Part shown: piece after piece, positions 40,499-50,843 of the stretch
Layout: the number at the start of each line of letters is the position of its first letter
Numbering within the stretch: the stretch's first letter is position 1
From: Sphingomonas bacterium
GTDB taxonomy: Bacteria; Pseudomonadota; Alphaproteobacteria; Sphingomonadales; Sphingomonadaceae
Direction: 5' to 3'
Assembly (NCBI RefSeq): GCF_028292945.1
Contig: NZ_JAQGLJ010000045.1
Coordinates: 46,099 to 110,098, forward strand
DNA: 64,000 nt
Notes under the pieces: generated by a model
What the model was told of the DNA's origin: nothing
The model's input: the letters and a program-made list of their open reading frames with translations, nothing else
Database searches by the model: none
Translations under genes and position numbers: made by a program

Positions 40499-41674
40499 AT
40501 GACACCCCCCGCCCGTACCCAGGCCGCGATCGAGCTCCTCGACGCCATCATCCTCTCCGCACGCGAAGGCGGGGCGGCGGCGGACACGCTGATCGCGCGC
40601 TATTTCGCGACGCGGCGCTACGCCGGCTCGAAGGACCGGCGCGCGGTGCGGGAGCTGATCTACGCTGCGATCCGCGCGTGCGGCGAGCGGCCGGCGAGCG
40701 GCCGAGCGGCCATGCTGGCGGTCGCCGCCAGCGACACGGACGTGCGTGCGACTTTCGACGGCTCCGCGCACGGACCCGCCCCCGTGGCTGCCGACGAGGT
40801 GCCCGCAAAGTGCGGCGTCGCCCCCGCCTGGTTGGTCCGGTCCTTGAAGGCGTCGGGTCTGGATCACGACGCCATCGGTGCGCTCGTCGACCGTGCGCCG
40901 CTCGACATCCGCGTCAACCGGCTGATGGGCTCGCCGGAAGACGTGATGACGCAGCTTGGTGCGGGAGAGGCGATTGCCGGACTGCCCGACGCGGTCCGTC
41001 TCCAAGCCGGCACCAATGTCGCGTCGCTCGGCGGGCTGGTCGAAGTTCAGGACGCGGGCAGTCAGATCGTCGCACTGGCCGCGCGCGCCGCGCCGGGAAC
41101 GCGGGTCGTCGATCTGTGCGCAGGTGGCGGCGGCAAGACGCTGGCGCTCGCCGCAGCGATGGCCAACGAGGGTGTCATCCTCGCAACCGATACCGATCGC
41201 GGCCGGTTGTCGCGGCTCGGTCCGCGCGCCGACCGGGCTGGGGTCATGATCGTCCAGACCCGCCTGCTCGATCCGGGGCAGGAGGCGATGGCGCTCGAGG
41301 ACTGGATGGGCACCGCCGATGTGGTGCTGGTCGACGCGCCATGTTCGGGCACCGGCACCTGGCGTCGCAATCCCGAGGCACGCTGGCGACTGACCCCCAC
41401 CCGCATCGAACGGCTGATCGAGACCCAGCGCGGCATCCTTGCGGTGGCGGCGAAGCTGGTGCGCCCGGGCGGGGCGCTCGTCTACATCGTCTGCTCGCTC
41501 CTCGATGGCGAAGGCGTCGAGCAGGTCACGGCGTTCTTGAAAGGCCGTCCGGGCTGGACGGCGGATCGCCTGTCGCTGCCGGCCGGCCGGCCGCATGGCG
41601 CGGGCGTGCGCCTCGATCCCGCAAGCGACGCCACCGACGGCTTTTTTGTCGCGCGCCTGCTTGCCCCATGCTAG
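40499..41674 (+). CDS. RsmB/NOL1-family RNA m5C methyltransferase
   Basis: 391-residue SAM-dependent cytosine-C5 methyltransferase. The SAM motif VVDLCAGGGGKTLAL, the motif IV cysteine in DAPCSGTGTWRRNPEARW (Cys282) and the motif VI catalytic cysteine in YIVCSLLDGEG (Cys332) are all present. The N-terminal part (~1-75) resembles the NusB-like/RsmB N-domain. rRNA is the likely substrate. Same strand as guaB and the TPR gene that follows. Confidence 0.9.
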   Translation: MTPPARTQAAIELLDAIILSAREGGAAADTLIARYFATRRYAGSKDRRAVRELIYAAIRACGERPASGRAAMLAVAASDTDVRATFDGSAHGPAPVAADEVPAKCGVAPAWLVRSLKASGLDHDAIGALVDRAPLDIRVNRLMGSPEDVMTQLGAGEAIAGLPDAVRLQAGTNVASLGGLVEVQDAGSQIVALAARAAPGTRVVDLCAGGGGKTLALAAAMANEGVILATDTDRGRLSRLGPRADRAGVMIVQTRLLDPGQEAMALEDWMGTADVVLVDAPCSGTGTWRRNPEARWRLTPTRIERLIETQRGILAVAAKLVRPGGALVYIVCSLLDGEGVEQVTAFLKGRPGWTADRLSLPAGRPHGAGVRLDPASDATDGFFVARLLAPC

Positions 41675-41708
41675 CGATGCGGGTGTGGGATCTCGCCTGG
41701 AGTTGATG

Positions 41709-42206
41709 ATGCGTTCCTTGCCGCTCGTGGTAGCCGCCGGTCTGGCGCTGGTGTCGATCTCCACCTCGCTGCAAGGCCAGCGCGCCGTGTCACCGGTGGA
41801 TACGCGCTCGCTGCAGTTGCTGGCCGATGGTCGCGCGGCGCGCGCGGCGGGCAACATGGACGCAGCCGTCGACGCGTTCGAGACCGCGGTGGCGGTCGAT
41901 CCGCGCAATCGTGCCGCTTTCGTGGCGCTGGCCGATGCCGCCGAGGCGCGCGGCCTGCCCGGCAAGGCGATCCGCCTCTATCGCGAGGCGCTGCTGCTCG
42001 AACCAAACGATGTCGCCGCGCTGGCCGGGCAGGGCGAGGCGCTGGTCGCCAAGGGCGCGGTCAAACGCGCCCGCGAAAACCTCGCGCGCATTCGCACCAT
42101 CTGCAAGAAGGGCTGCGGCGAGGCGACGCAACTCGCCGCCGTGATCGCGAAGGGTCCGCCGATCACCACCGCGCAGGCGGTCACGCCGCCGGCGAACCGC
42201 CCGTAA
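41709..42206 (+). CDS. Exported TPR protein
   Basis: 165-residue protein with an N-terminal signal ([19 protein letters not shown]) and two to three TPR units ([59 protein letters not shown]), followed by a Cys-containing motif [13 protein letters not shown] 41709 has GGAG six bases upstream; ATG 41706 is a close alternative. Its last 26 bp overlap the 3' end of rsmA on the other strand. Function unknown. Confidence 0.82.
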   Translation: MRSLPLVVAAGLALVSISTSLQGQRAVSPVDTRSLQLLADGRAARAAGNMDAAVDAFETAVAVDPRNRAAFVALADAAEARGLPGKAIRLYREALLLEPNDVAALAGQGEALVAKGAVKRARENLARIRTICKKGCGEATQLAAVIAKGPPITTAQAVTPPANRP

Positions 42207-43008
42207 GCCGGGCGAGCGCTACCCACTCCTCGATCGTCACCGTCTCCGCCCGCCGCGAAACGTCGATGCCGAGCACTTCCGCCGCCGCGAGTGCGCCCGG
42301 CACGCCCTTCAGGCTCTGCCGAAGCATCTTGCGCCGCTGACCGAACGCCGCGGCGGTCAACCGTTCCAGATCGCGCACGGCGACGCCCGCCGGTGCCTCG
42401 ACGGGCTCGATATGCACCACCGCCGACATCACCTTGGGCGGCGGCGTAAAGGCGGAGCGATGCACCGGCATCGCGATCCGCGCCGTCGAGCGCCACTGCG
42501 CCAGCACCGCCAGCCGCCCGAAGGCATCGTCTCCGGCCTTGGCGACGATGCGCTCGGCTACCTCCCGCTGGAACATCAGCGTCGCCGACGCCCACCAGGG
42601 CCGCCAGTCGGTGGTCAGCCAGCCGACCAGCAAGGCGGTGCCGATATTGTAGGGCAGGTTGGCGACAATGTGCGGCTTGCCCTCGAACTGCGCCGGAAGG
42701 TCGACGGCGAGCGCGTCGCCCTCGATCACCACAAGGCGGCCGGGATAGACACTGCCCAGCTCGGCGAGCGCGGGCATGCAACGTCGGTCGCGCTCCACCG
42801 CCGTCACGCGCGCCCCGGCGGCGAGCAGCGCGCGCGTCAGCCCGCCGGGGCCAGGCCCGACTTCCAGCACCTCGGCATCGGTCAGCTCGCCCGGCACGGC
42901 GGCGATGCGCGCGAGCAGCTGGCCGTCGAACAGGAAGTTCTGGCCCAGCGCCTTGCTCGCCTGCAGCCCGTGGCGCGCGACCACGTCACGCAGCGGCGGC
43001 AGCGTCAC
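42181..43008 (-). CDS. rsmA: 16S rRNA dimethyladenosine transferase
   Basis: KsgA family: dimethylates A1518 and A1519 (E. coli numbering) of 16S rRNA. SAM motif [14 protein letters not shown], the catalytic [11 protein letters not shown], and [11 protein letters not shown] in the C-terminal part. 275 residues. The start is GTG at 43008, overlapping the pdxA stop as GTGA. Last gene of the lptD-surA-pdxA-rsmA order that is conserved across proteobacteria. Confidence 0.96.
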   Translation of the reverse strand: MTLPPLRDVVARHGLQASKALGQNFLFDGQLLARIAAVPGELTDAEVLEVGPGPGGLTRALLAAGARVTAVERDRRCMPALAELGSVYPGRLVVIEGDALAVDLPAQFEGKPHIVANLPYNIGTALLVGWLTTDWRPWWASATLMFQREVAERIVAKAGDDAFGRLAVLAQWRSTARIAMPVHRSAFTPPPKVMSAVVHIEPVEAPAGVAVRDLERLTAAAFGQRRKMLRQSLKGVPGALAAAEVLGIDVSRRAETVTIEEWVALARLTGGSPAA

Positions 43009-43979
43009 GATGCCCGCCGTGCGGCCGCCTCGCCCGCCATGCGGATCGCGGCGATCATCGCGCCGGGTTCGGCCAAGTCCTTGCCGGCGATATCGAACGC
43101 GGTGCCGTGATCGGGCGATGTCCTGACGATCGGCAGTCCCAGCGTGATGTTGACCCCCTCGTCGAAATGCAGCGTCTTGAGCGGGATCAGCGCCTGGTCG
43201 TGATACGGGCACAGCACCGCGTCATAGCCGGCGCGCGCGCGGGGCTGGAACAGCGTGTCCGCCGCCCATGGCCCGGTCACATCGATGCCCTCGGCGCGCA
43301 GGGCGGCGATCGCGGGGGCGATCACCTCGATCTCCTCGCGCCCGATCGAGCCGCCTTCGCCCGCATGCGGGTTCAGCCCCGCCACCGCCAGCCGCGGCGC
43401 TGCGATCCCGAAGTCCTGCCGCAACCCTTCCGCAGTCGTGCGTGCCTTGCCGACGATCAGCGCGATCGTGAGCAATCGCGACACATCCGCGAGCGGCACA
43501 TGCACCGTCATCGGGACGACTCGAAGACCCGGCCCCGCGAGCATCATCACCGCGTCGCCCGCCGCCCGCCCGCAACGGTCGGCGACGAACTCCGTCTGCC
43601 CGGGATGAGTGAAGCCGACGCGATAGAGCTGCGCCTTGGACACCGGCCCGGTCACCAGCGCCGCCGCCGAGCCGTCGCGCACCAGCCGCGTGGCCAGCTC
43701 CAGCGCATCGAGCGCCGCGCGCGCGCCCGTGTCCGTCGGCTGCCCCGGCGTCACGGGCCCGGCAGGGGAACAGGCCAGCACGGGCAGAGCGGAGCCGAAC
43801 GCCTCGACCCCCGCCTCGATGGTCGCCGCTACGACGATCGGCCCGCGCCACGCTGCGCGGATCGCGTCCGCGTCACCCACGACGACAAAGGGCGGCAGAT
43901 CGCCCGCCGCCCATGCCTTGCCGATGATCTCCGGCCCGATGCCCGCCGGGTCGCCCATCGAGACGGCCAGCGGGAGCAT
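43005..43979 (-). CDS. pdxA: 4-hydroxythreonine-4-phosphate dehydrogenase
   Basis: Pyridoxal phosphate synthesis (DXP-dependent route). 324 residues with [15 protein letters not shown] at the start, [21 protein letters not shown], and [10 protein letters not shown]; His residues in these motifs ligate the metal. ATG 43979 lies 4 bp past the surA stop. Overlaps rsmA. Confidence 0.96.
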   Translation of the reverse strand: MLPLAVSMGDPAGIGPEIIGKAWAAGDLPPFVVVGDADAIRAAWRGPIVVAATIEAGVEAFGSALPVLACSPAGPVTPGQPTDTGARAALDALELATRLVRDGSAAALVTGPVSKAQLYRVGFTHPGQTEFVADRCGRAAGDAVMMLAGPGLRVVPMTVHVPLADVSRLLTIALIVGKARTTAEGLRQDFGIAAPRLAVAGLNPHAGEGGSIGREEIEVIAPAIAALRAEGIDVTGPWAADTLFQPRARAGYDAVLCPYHDQALIPLKTLHFDEGVNITLGLPIVRTSPDHGTAFDIAGKDLAEPGAMIAAIRMAGEAAARRAS

Positions 43980-43983
43980 CCGG

Positions 43984-45360
43984 TCAGCGATAATCGACCA
44001 CCGCATCGCGCCGCAGGTCGCGCAGCTTCTGTTGCGCGCGCAGGTTGACCCGGGTCTGTTCCAGCTGGTTCTGCACCTGATCGGCACGCGGCAGATCGGC
44101 GCCGCGCACATCGTCGCGGCCGCACAGTACCAGCGAGCGAACGCCCTCGACCGGCGAGCCGAATGGCGGCGTCGCCTGGCCGATCTGCAGTTTCAGGATG
44201 ATCTCCTGCAACGGCGCGGGCAGCTGGCGAACCTGGATCGAGTCGTTGTCGACCACCTCCGCACCCAGCGCTGCCCCCACCCGGTCGGCGGTGCCGCACC
44301 CCTGCAGCGTTCTCAGCCCGTTGGCGAACGCGGCCGCCCGCGCCGTCGCATCGGCCTGCGTCGTGTTGGGGGGGAAGCGCAAGGTCAGCTGCTTCAGGCT
44401 CAGCTTCGCATCGCGCGGATCGGCGGTCAGTACCTGACGCTTGTCCGTGAGGTACAGGATGGAGAACCCGCCCGAGTTGGGGATCGGACCCGCGACCTGT
44501 CCGATCTGCATCTCCGAGGCCGCCTGGGCCAGTTCGGGGGGCAGCACCGCGCCGCGTACCCAGCCCAGGTCCCCGCCCTTACCCTTGAGCGACGTCTCGG
44601 TGTACTGGTTGGCGAGCACCTCGAAGGGCTGCGTGCCCTTGGCCAGATCGGCGATGATCTCGCGCGCCTTGCCGAACACGCGCTGCTCGTTGGCTGAGTC
44701 CGCCTTGAGGAATATCTCCTTGACGTTGAACTCCTGCGTTCCCTGCGCCGCTTTCAGACGATCCAGGATGCCCTTGACCTCCTGGTCGCCGACATTGACG
44801 AACGGCTCCACCCGGCGGCGCAGATAACGCTGCCAGGCCAGCTCGGCCTCGATCTCGCGCTTCAGCGAACGGTCCGACGAGCCGGCCGCCGCGAGGATCG
44901 CCGGCAGCTTGTCCGCCGTCGTCTTGAAGCTCGCCTGCGCGGTGCGCGCAAAGGCCTGCGTCACCTCGGCGGGCGTGACGGTGATATCGGCGGTCTTCGC
45001 CTCCTGCACCTGCAACGTCTCGTCGATCAGTTGGCGCAGGATCTGCAATCGCAACCGGTCGCGTTCCTCACCCGGAATTCGGCCGACGGGTACGTTGTTG
45101 TACAGCGCGATCAGCGCCATCCGGTGGTCGACGTCGGTGCCCGTGATGACGGTGTTGTTGACGATCGCGGTCGGCTTGCGGACATTCGGGTCCACCTTGC
45201 CGAAGATCTGCAGGTTGGCGGGGATATCCAGGCCCGTTTCCGGCACGGTCGTGTCGCGCACGGTCTGGGCCGGAATCGCGGAGGCGCCGGCCGTCGCCAG
45301 CATCAGCGCCGCCGCACTCATCAGACCGGCGGTCTTGTTCTTTGAACCAAAGCTAATCAC
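43984..45360 (-). CDS. surA: SurA-type periplasmic chaperone/peptidyl-prolyl isomerase
   Basis: Periplasmic chaperone for outer-membrane proteins. Signal peptide ~1-30 (GLMSAAALMLATAGASA), a SurA_N region (~60-190; NNTVITGTDVDHRMALIAL, RQLIDETLQVQEA) and a parvulin domain (~205-310; KEIFLKADSANE, GGDLGWVRGAVLPPELA, GQVAGPIPNSGGFSIL). A second parvulin-like part is weaker. 458 residues. Placed directly after lptD, its best-known client. Confidence 0.94.
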   Translation of the reverse strand: MISFGSKNKTAGLMSAAALMLATAGASAIPAQTVRDTTVPETGLDIPANLQIFGKVDPNVRKPTAIVNNTVITGTDVDHRMALIALYNNVPVGRIPGEERDRLRLQILRQLIDETLQVQEAKTADITVTPAEVTQAFARTAQASFKTTADKLPAILAAAGSSDRSLKREIEAELAWQRYLRRRVEPFVNVGDQEVKGILDRLKAAQGTQEFNVKEIFLKADSANEQRVFGKAREIIADLAKGTQPFEVLANQYTETSLKGKGGDLGWVRGAVLPPELAQAASEMQIGQVAGPIPNSGGFSILYLTDKRQVLTADPRDAKLSLKQLTLRFPPNTTQADATARAAAFANGLRTLQGCGTADRVGAALGAEVVDNDSIQVRQLPAPLQEIILKLQIGQATPPFGSPVEGVRSLVLCGRDDVRGADLPRADQVQNQLEQTRVNLRAQQKLRDLRRDAVVDYR

Positions 45361-45431
45361 CTGCCATCCACTCCCAGCGCGCGCATCGTGCGACGACGGC
45401 CGCGACTGCCCAACTCACCCTGAACGCGCGC

Positions 45432-47723
45432 TTAGCGACCGAGGTTGGTGAATGCCAGTGACAACAGGAAGCTGTTGCCCCGCCGCGCGTCGCCCGTATC
45501 CTGGTAGTCACGGCGCCAGGTCAACCCGAAGCGCAGGCAGTCGTCCTCATACTGCACGCCCAGGCGATGCCGCACGGGTTCGAACCCGTCCGCGAGGCTC
45601 AGCGGGTCTTCGCGTCGATTGGTCAGATCGACGACCCCGGATGCAAAGGCCGACCAGAAACGCTTGATCTGTATCCTGCCTGCGACGCGCAGCTCCTCGC
45701 GGTCCTGTAAATCCTCGATCGCGGGGAAAATATTCCGATCCAGCCGAAGGTAGCCGATCAGGGCATAGTTCTGCTGCGACCCGACCGTCGCGTCGACCTC
45801 GTTGCGGCGGAAGGCAAAGTCGTCCTTGTCGATCCGATAGCGGTGCGTGAAGGATACGAGGTCGCGCACCCGTATCTCCGTCCGCCCGGTGATGTCGGAC
45901 AGGCGATCCGACAGCCCGGTGCCGTCGGGCAAAATCGACGCGCGGCGGGTCAGGCGATAGCTTTGCCCGGCGACGGCATTGATCCGCAGCCCCGGGCGGT
46001 CGAACGCCCATTCCGCACCGTAAGTCACCCGCGTCGTGTCCTCGAACCGATCATAGCCGGGGAAGCGGTTGAGCGCGAACAGGTTGGCGTCGTCCAGATC
46101 GACCGCGCGCGAATCCTCGTTGGGCAGCGTCAAATTGGCGATGCGCGGCGACGCGACGACCTGCAGGCGAGGGGTCAGCCGTTGCGTCCCACCACCGAAC
46201 GCGCCGATCAGCGGCCAGCGCAGGTCCGCCGCCACCGCGCCGATCGCGCGGGTGCGGAACCCTTCGACCCCACGATAGCTCGCGATCGCAGTCGTCAGCG
46301 TATCCTTGGTGTTGTAGGCATCGGCACGCGCGAACCCGGTCAGCACCAGTTCCTGGCCACCGCCGGTCAGCAGCCGTCGGTCCCAGCGCGCGCTCGCGAA
46401 CGCGCGCTGCGTGTCCTGTCCGTCGGTGCGGGTCAGCGCCAGGCTGTTGAGCTGCACCTCCAGCCGACCGCCGCCCAGACCGTTGAAGCGTCGGCGATAA
46501 TCGATTTCCGGCAATGCGATCGGCTGCAGACCCTGGTTGTCGGCGACGCGCAGCGTCTGCACCGACCAGCCGGTCAGCGCGAAATAGCTGTCCGCATCGA
46601 TCCGCTCCAGCGAGGCGGTCGATCGCAGCCGATCGTCGCGGGAGATGTCGTACCGGCGCAGAAAGGTGCGATCGGTCGTGCGCCGCAGCGAGCCGCTCGC
46701 CGACCAGTTCGGCGACAACTGATAGCGCGCGACCGCGTCCAGATAGCCGCGGAACGCCATTTCCGTAGGGGTATTGGCGGCGGTCGACAGGTCGTCGCTG
46801 CGCCGGCTGGCGGTGGCATAGCCGGTGACGCGGAACGCGCCCGTCTGCCCCAACGCGTCATACTGCAGCTGCATCATCGGCAGCACCGCGGTGAACAGAT
46901 GCGGGGTGATCGTCAGCCCGCGATTGGGAGCGAGCGCCAGATAATAGGGGAGGGCGACCTCCAGCCCGTTGACCGTCTTGTACCGGATGTCGGGGGCCAG
47001 CAGCCCACTGTCGCTGCGATTGCCGACGGGGGCGGAAAATCGCGGCAGGGGAATGGTGGGCAGCCCGAAGAGGTGGAAACGGCCACCGGTGAAATAGATG
47101 CGCTCACGCTCGGGGCGGTAGGTTATGCGCACCGCCGTGATCTTCCACGACGGTTCCTTGGGGCAGTTCGCGGCGTTCACGACCGCGCACGGCGTATAGG
47201 CGGCGCTGTTCAGATTGACCGTGCCGTCCGCCTCGCGGGTGCCGCGCGCCGCCGCCATCCGTCCGCCGCGTTCCAGCACGACCAGCATGTTCTCGACCGC
47301 CCCATCGCGAAGGCTGTCGGTCAACTCGATCGAGTCACCATAGGCGATGTCGCCCTGCGGGTTGGTGACGGCGATGTTGCCGGTGGCGACGACCTTGCCG
47401 GTCTTGCGATCCCACACCACCCTGTCGGCGCGCAGGCGATTGCCCTCCCGCGACATCCGCACCTCGCCTAGCGCGGTGACCTGATCGGCGTTCGTGTCAT
47501 ATTCCAGCGTATCGGAAGCGAATTGCACCTGCTGCGGATCGGCAGGCGCGGGTTCTGCTGGTCTGGCGTCGGCAGCCGCCGAATCGGCGGGGAGTGGTGG
47601 CGCAACGAGCCGGTCCTGCAAATCCTGAGCCGCTCCCGGCGCGGCGAGGCACAGGGCGATGGCGGCCGAACTCGCCGAAAGAAGGTGACGCAACACGAGT
47701 GAACCCGACCCCTTCGACGCCAA
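45432..47723 (-). CDS. lptD: LPS-assembly outer-membrane protein LptD
   Basis: Inserts LPS into the outer leaflet with LptE. Signal peptide (LSASSAAIALCLAAPGAAQ), an LptA-like OstA domain (~65-190; DTLEYDTNADQVTALGEVRM), then a large C-terminal beta barrel (~215-763) ending in Phe/Leu-rich strands (SLAFTNLGR). 763 residues. The start is uncertain: TTG 47723 as given or GTG 47696; the latter puts the signal peptide closer to the start. Canonical neighbour of surA. Confidence 0.94.
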   Translation of the reverse strand: MASKGSGSLVLRHLLSASSAAIALCLAAPGAAQDLQDRLVAPPLPADSAAADARPAEPAPADPQQVQFASDTLEYDTNADQVTALGEVRMSREGNRLRADRVVWDRKTGKVVATGNIAVTNPQGDIAYGDSIELTDSLRDGAVENMLVVLERGGRMAAARGTREADGTVNLNSAAYTPCAVVNAANCPKEPSWKITAVRITYRPERERIYFTGGRFHLFGLPTIPLPRFSAPVGNRSDSGLLAPDIRYKTVNGLEVALPYYLALAPNRGLTITPHLFTAVLPMMQLQYDALGQTGAFRVTGYATASRRSDDLSTAANTPTEMAFRGYLDAVARYQLSPNWSASGSLRRTTDRTFLRRYDISRDDRLRSTASLERIDADSYFALTGWSVQTLRVADNQGLQPIALPEIDYRRRFNGLGGGRLEVQLNSLALTRTDGQDTQRAFASARWDRRLLTGGGQELVLTGFARADAYNTKDTLTTAIASYRGVEGFRTRAIGAVAADLRWPLIGAFGGGTQRLTPRLQVVASPRIANLTLPNEDSRAVDLDDANLFALNRFPGYDRFEDTTRVTYGAEWAFDRPGLRINAVAGQSYRLTRRASILPDGTGLSDRLSDITGRTEIRVRDLVSFTHRYRIDKDDFAFRRNEVDATVGSQQNYALIGYLRLDRNIFPAIEDLQDREELRVAGRIQIKRFWSAFASGVVDLTNRREDPLSLADGFEPVRHRLGVQYEDDCLRFGLTWRRDYQDTGDARRGNSFLLSLAFTNLGR

Positions 47724-47831
47724 CGCTCAATCGCCTATCGCAGCGTCGGTCCCACCGCAATCGCGCGCTTGCCTAAGCGTCGGGCCGGACTAGAGGAATG
47801 GTGTCAACGACGTTCTTCGAGGCATCTCTAC

Positions 47832-49298
47832 ATGCAAGTCACTTTCGCGCCCGCCGCCGACCACGCGGCGATCCTTGTCATGCCTGTCGAAACGGATGGG
47901 CTCGCGCGGCTTGATCTGGGCGACGCGCGATCGCTTGCGGACGCGGCCGCGCAGGCCGCCCGCTTCACGGGCGAGGCAGGGACGATGGTCGACCTGTTCG
48001 TGCCGGGCGAGCCGGTGCGCCATCGTATCCTGCTCGGCGTCGGTGCCGGAGACGAAGCCGGTTGGGCCAAGGCGGGCGGCGCGCTGACGGCGCGGCTGCT
48101 GACCTCCGGCGCAACCGAGGCGACAGTCGATCTTTCCGCCACGTCCGCAACGCCGGCCGCCGTGGCCCGATTCGCCGGGGCGGCGGGGCAGCGCGCATGG
48201 CGGCACGATGTTTACCGCACCAGGCTGCCCGAGAACCAGAAGCCCAGCCTCGCCACGCTGACCATCGTCGGCGCGCCGAACGGGACCGACGCGGCATGGC
48301 TGGCGCAGTCGGCGGTGACCGACGGCATGGCGCTGACCCGCCAGCTCGTGTCGGAGCCGCCGAACATCCTCTACCCCGAAAGCTTCGTCGAACAGGTGAC
48401 CTCGTCGGTGGAGGGTCTCGGCCTCGAGGTGACGGTACTCGACACGGCGGCGATGACCGAACTCGGCATGGGCGCCTTGCTGGGCGTGGCGCAGGGATCG
48501 TCGCGGCCGGGCAGGCTGCTGGCGCTGACATGGAACGGGGCGGGTGACGGCACCCCCGCCGTGGCACTGGTCGGCAAGGGCGTGACCTTCGATACCGGCG
48601 GCATCTCCATCAAGCCGGCGGCCGGCATGGAGGACATGAAATGGGACATGGGCGGCGCCGGCGCGGTGGCGGGCGCGATGAAGGCGCTCGCCTCCCGCAA
48701 GGCCAAAGCGAACGTCATCGGCGTGATGGGGCTGGTCGAGAACATGCCCGACGGCAACGCCACCCGGCCGGGTGACATCCTGACTTCCATGTCGGGTCAG
48801 ACCATCGAGGTGCTCAACACCGACGCCGAGGGCCGGCTGGTGCTCGCCGACGCGGTCACCTGGGTGCAGCGCACGCATGGCGTCAAGACGATCGTCGATC
48901 TGGCGACGCTGACGGGGGCCATGATCGTCGCGCTCGGCAACGAACATGGCGGGCTATTCTCTAACGATGACGATCTCGCCGCCCAACTGACCGCCGCCGG
49001 CCTGGCGACCGACGACAAGCTGTGGCGCTTTCCGCTGTCGCCCGTTTACGACAAGATGATCGACAGCCCGATCGCGGACATGAAGAACATCGGCGGCAAG
49101 GGTGCAGGCTCGATCACCGCCGCGCAGTTCATCCAGCGGTTCGTCGAGGAGGGGGTGAAATGGGCCCACCTCGACATCGCCGGGATGGTGTGGAGCGACA
49201 AGCCCGGCGTCCACCACGACAAGGGCGCAACCGGCTACGGCGTCCGCCTCCTCGACCGCTTCGTGCGCGACAATTTCGAGGTGGAAGGGGCCGCCTGA
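47832..49298 (+). CDS. pepA: Leucyl aminopeptidase (M17)
   Basis: Two-zinc cytosolic aminopeptidase. 488 residues, N-terminal regulatory domain then the catalytic domain with GKGVTFDTGGISIKPAAGM (catalytic Lys, zinc Asp), the signature NTDAEGRLVLADA and DLATLTGAMIVALG. ATG 47832 (MQVTFAPA). Divergent from lptD by 108 bp. It is also known to bind DNA in E. coli (XerAB), not shown here. Confidence 0.95.
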   Translation: MQVTFAPAADHAAILVMPVETDGLARLDLGDARSLADAAAQAARFTGEAGTMVDLFVPGEPVRHRILLGVGAGDEAGWAKAGGALTARLLTSGATEATVDLSATSATPAAVARFAGAAGQRAWRHDVYRTRLPENQKPSLATLTIVGAPNGTDAAWLAQSAVTDGMALTRQLVSEPPNILYPESFVEQVTSSVEGLGLEVTVLDTAAMTELGMGALLGVAQGSSRPGRLLALTWNGAGDGTPAVALVGKGVTFDTGGISIKPAAGMEDMKWDMGGAGAVAGAMKALASRKAKANVIGVMGLVENMPDGNATRPGDILTSMSGQTIEVLNTDAEGRLVLADAVTWVQRTHGVKTIVDLATLTGAMIVALGNEHGGLFSNDDDLAAQLTAAGLATDDKLWRFPLSPVYDKMIDSPIADMKNIGGKGAGSITAAQFIQRFVEEGVKWAHLDIAGMVWSDKPGVHHDKGATGYGVRLLDRFVRDNFEVEGAA

Positions 49299-49310
49299 CG
49301 CTTTTTCTGC

Positions 49311-49334
49311 CTTCCCCGGCTTCCGCCGGGGAAG
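49311..49334. repeat. Single hairpin related to family B
   Basis: CTTCCCCGGC (49311-49320) pairs with the end of the element (GCCGGGGAAG) around a TTCC loop. It has the core of the family B right arm at 52443-52461. No U-tract follows on the plus strand, though it is 13 bases past the pepA stop. Confidence 0.65.
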
Positions 49335-49390
49335 GGAAGAAGGCTTAGAGGCAGCAGGCCCTACGTGTGACCTTGCGGGAGGGAGGAGAA

Positions 49391-49831
49391 ATGCAGGTCG
49401 ACTTCTACCACCTCACCCGCCAGCCGCTCGACCGCGTCCTGCCCCAGATCGCGGAGAAGGTCCTCGCCGCCGGCAACCGCCTGCTGATCGTGGTCGCGGA
49501 CGACGACGAGCGCGCCCGCCTCGACAAGCACCTGTGGAGCTATGCACCCGACAGCTTCCTGCCGCACGGCTGCGCAGGCGGCGCGAACGACACTGACCAG
49601 CCCGTCCTGCTCGCCCCCGACATCGACGCAGCCAACGGCGCGAGGCACATCGCGCTCGCCGACGGCATCTGGCGCCCCGACGCGCTCGACTTTGACAGGG
49701 CCTTCCACTTCTTCGACGAGGAGCGCATCCGGGACGCGCGCGCCGCGTGGAAGCTGCTCGTCGGCCGCGACGAGGTCGAGCCGCGCTACTGGAAGCAGAA
49801 CGACGCCGGCCGGTGGGAGCAGGCGGCCTAG
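49391..49831 (+). CDS. holC: DNA polymerase III chi subunit
   Basis: Chi subunit of the clamp loader, binding SSB and Psi. 146 residues: MQVDFYHLTRQPLDR start, LLIVVADDDERARLDKHLW, and SFLPHGCAGG are typical. AGGAG immediately before ATG 49391. Adjacent to pepA on the same strand, the usual order (pepA-holC). Confidence 0.94.
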   Translation: MQVDFYHLTRQPLDRVLPQIAEKVLAAGNRLLIVVADDDERARLDKHLWSYAPDSFLPHGCAGGANDTDQPVLLAPDIDAANGARHIALADGIWRPDALDFDRAFHFFDEERIRDARAAWKLLVGRDEVEPRYWKQNDAGRWEQAA

Positions 49832-49902
49832 TTGCCATCGCAGGGTCGCGCGACTAGGGCGGCGCGCATCCCCACCTCGCCATTCAGGAGCACGTGACCG
49901 TC

Positions 49903-50325
49903 ATGGCCGCGACCCGTACCTTTTCGATCATCAAGCCCGATGCCACCCGCCGCAACCTGACCGGCGCGGTCACCAAGATGCTGGAGGATGCCGGCCTGCG
50001 GGTCGTCGCGTCCAAGCGCATCCAGATGACGCGCGAGCAGGCGGAGGGCTTCTACGCCGTCCACCGCGAGCGGCCGTTCTTCGGCGAGCTGGTCAGCTTC
50101 ATGATTTCCGGCCCCGTCGTCGTACAGGTGCTCGAGGGCGAGAACGCGATGCAGCGCAACCGCGACGTGATGGGCGCGACCAACCCCGCCAACGCCGAAC
50201 CCGGCACGATCCGCAAGGAACTGGCGGAGTCGATCGAGGCCAACAGCGTCCACGGCTCCGACTCCGACGAGAACGCCGCGACCGAGATCGCCTATTTCTT
50301 CAAGCCCGAAGAGATCGTCGGCTGA
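49903..50325 (+). CDS. ndk: Nucleoside diphosphate kinase
   Basis: Transfers gamma phosphate between nucleotides through a phospho-His. 140 residues, exactly the family length. [16 protein letters not shown] start and active-site NSVHGSDS (His117). A GTG at 49894 is an alternative start, but ATG 49903 gives the family N-terminus. The stop TGA overlaps the CTG that begins the next gene. Confidence 0.97.
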   Translation: MAATRTFSIIKPDATRRNLTGAVTKMLEDAGLRVVASKRIQMTREQAEGFYAVHRERPFFGELVSFMISGPVVVQVLEGENAMQRNRDVMGATNPANAEPGTIRKELAESIEANSVHGSDSDENAATEIAYFFKPEEIVG

Positions 50326-50843
50326 ACTGGACCGTCCGCCGGGCGCGCGCTGACGACGGGGCCGCGCTCGCGCTGGTCGCCGGCGCGAGCCTGCTGGAGA
50401 CGTTCCACGCGATCATCCCCGCCGCCGATCTGGTGGCGCATGCGACCGGCAAGAGCAGCCCAGCCGCGTTCGCCGGCTGGACCGCCGACGCGGGCTCAGC
50501 TGTGTTCTACGCCGGCGCGGACGGCACCGACGCGCCGGTCGGCTATGCCGTGCTCTGCCCGCCGGATTTTCCGCGCGAAATGCTCCGCGACGGCGACATC
50601 GAGCTGCGCCGCATCTACACGCTCGCCGCCGCGCACGGCACCGGCCTCGGCCCGGCGCTGATGAGCGCCGTCCTGAAGGAGGCGCGGGGCAGGGGCCATG
50701 CCCGCCTGCTGCTCGGCGTCCACCCGGACAATGCGCGCGCGCGCCGCTTCTACGAGCGTACCGGTTTCCATGTCATCGGGAAGCGGACGTTCAGCGTCGG
50801 CGCGTCGCGCTTCACCGACCCGATCTACGCGCTCGATCTCTAA
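50322..50843 (+). CDS. GNAT-family N-acetyltransferase, probable CTG start
   Basis: 173-residue GNAT acetyltransferase. The acetyl-CoA motif A is [20 protein letters not shown] and motif [21 protein letters not shown]. No ATG, GTG or TTG lies in this frame before the domain: the first is a GTG at 50433, inside it. CTG at 50322 ([12 protein letters not shown]), overlapping the ndk stop as CTGA, is the only start that keeps the fold. Weak GAAGAGA eight bases before. Substrate unknown. Confidence 0.75.
   Translation: MNWTVRRARADDGAALALVAGASLLETFHAIIPAADLVAHATGKSSPAAFAGWTADAGSAVFYAGADGTDAPVGYAVLCPPDFPREMLRDGDIELRRIYTLAAAHGTGLGPALMSAVLKEARGRGHARLLLGVHPDNARARRFYERTGFHVIGKRTFSVGASRFTDPIYALDL

Noticed and set aside
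45843..47471. 542-codon plus-strand open frame antisense to lptD
   Set aside because: Composition is a shadow (Arg/Gln/Ala-rich, no motif) and the opposite strand encodes an intact LptD.
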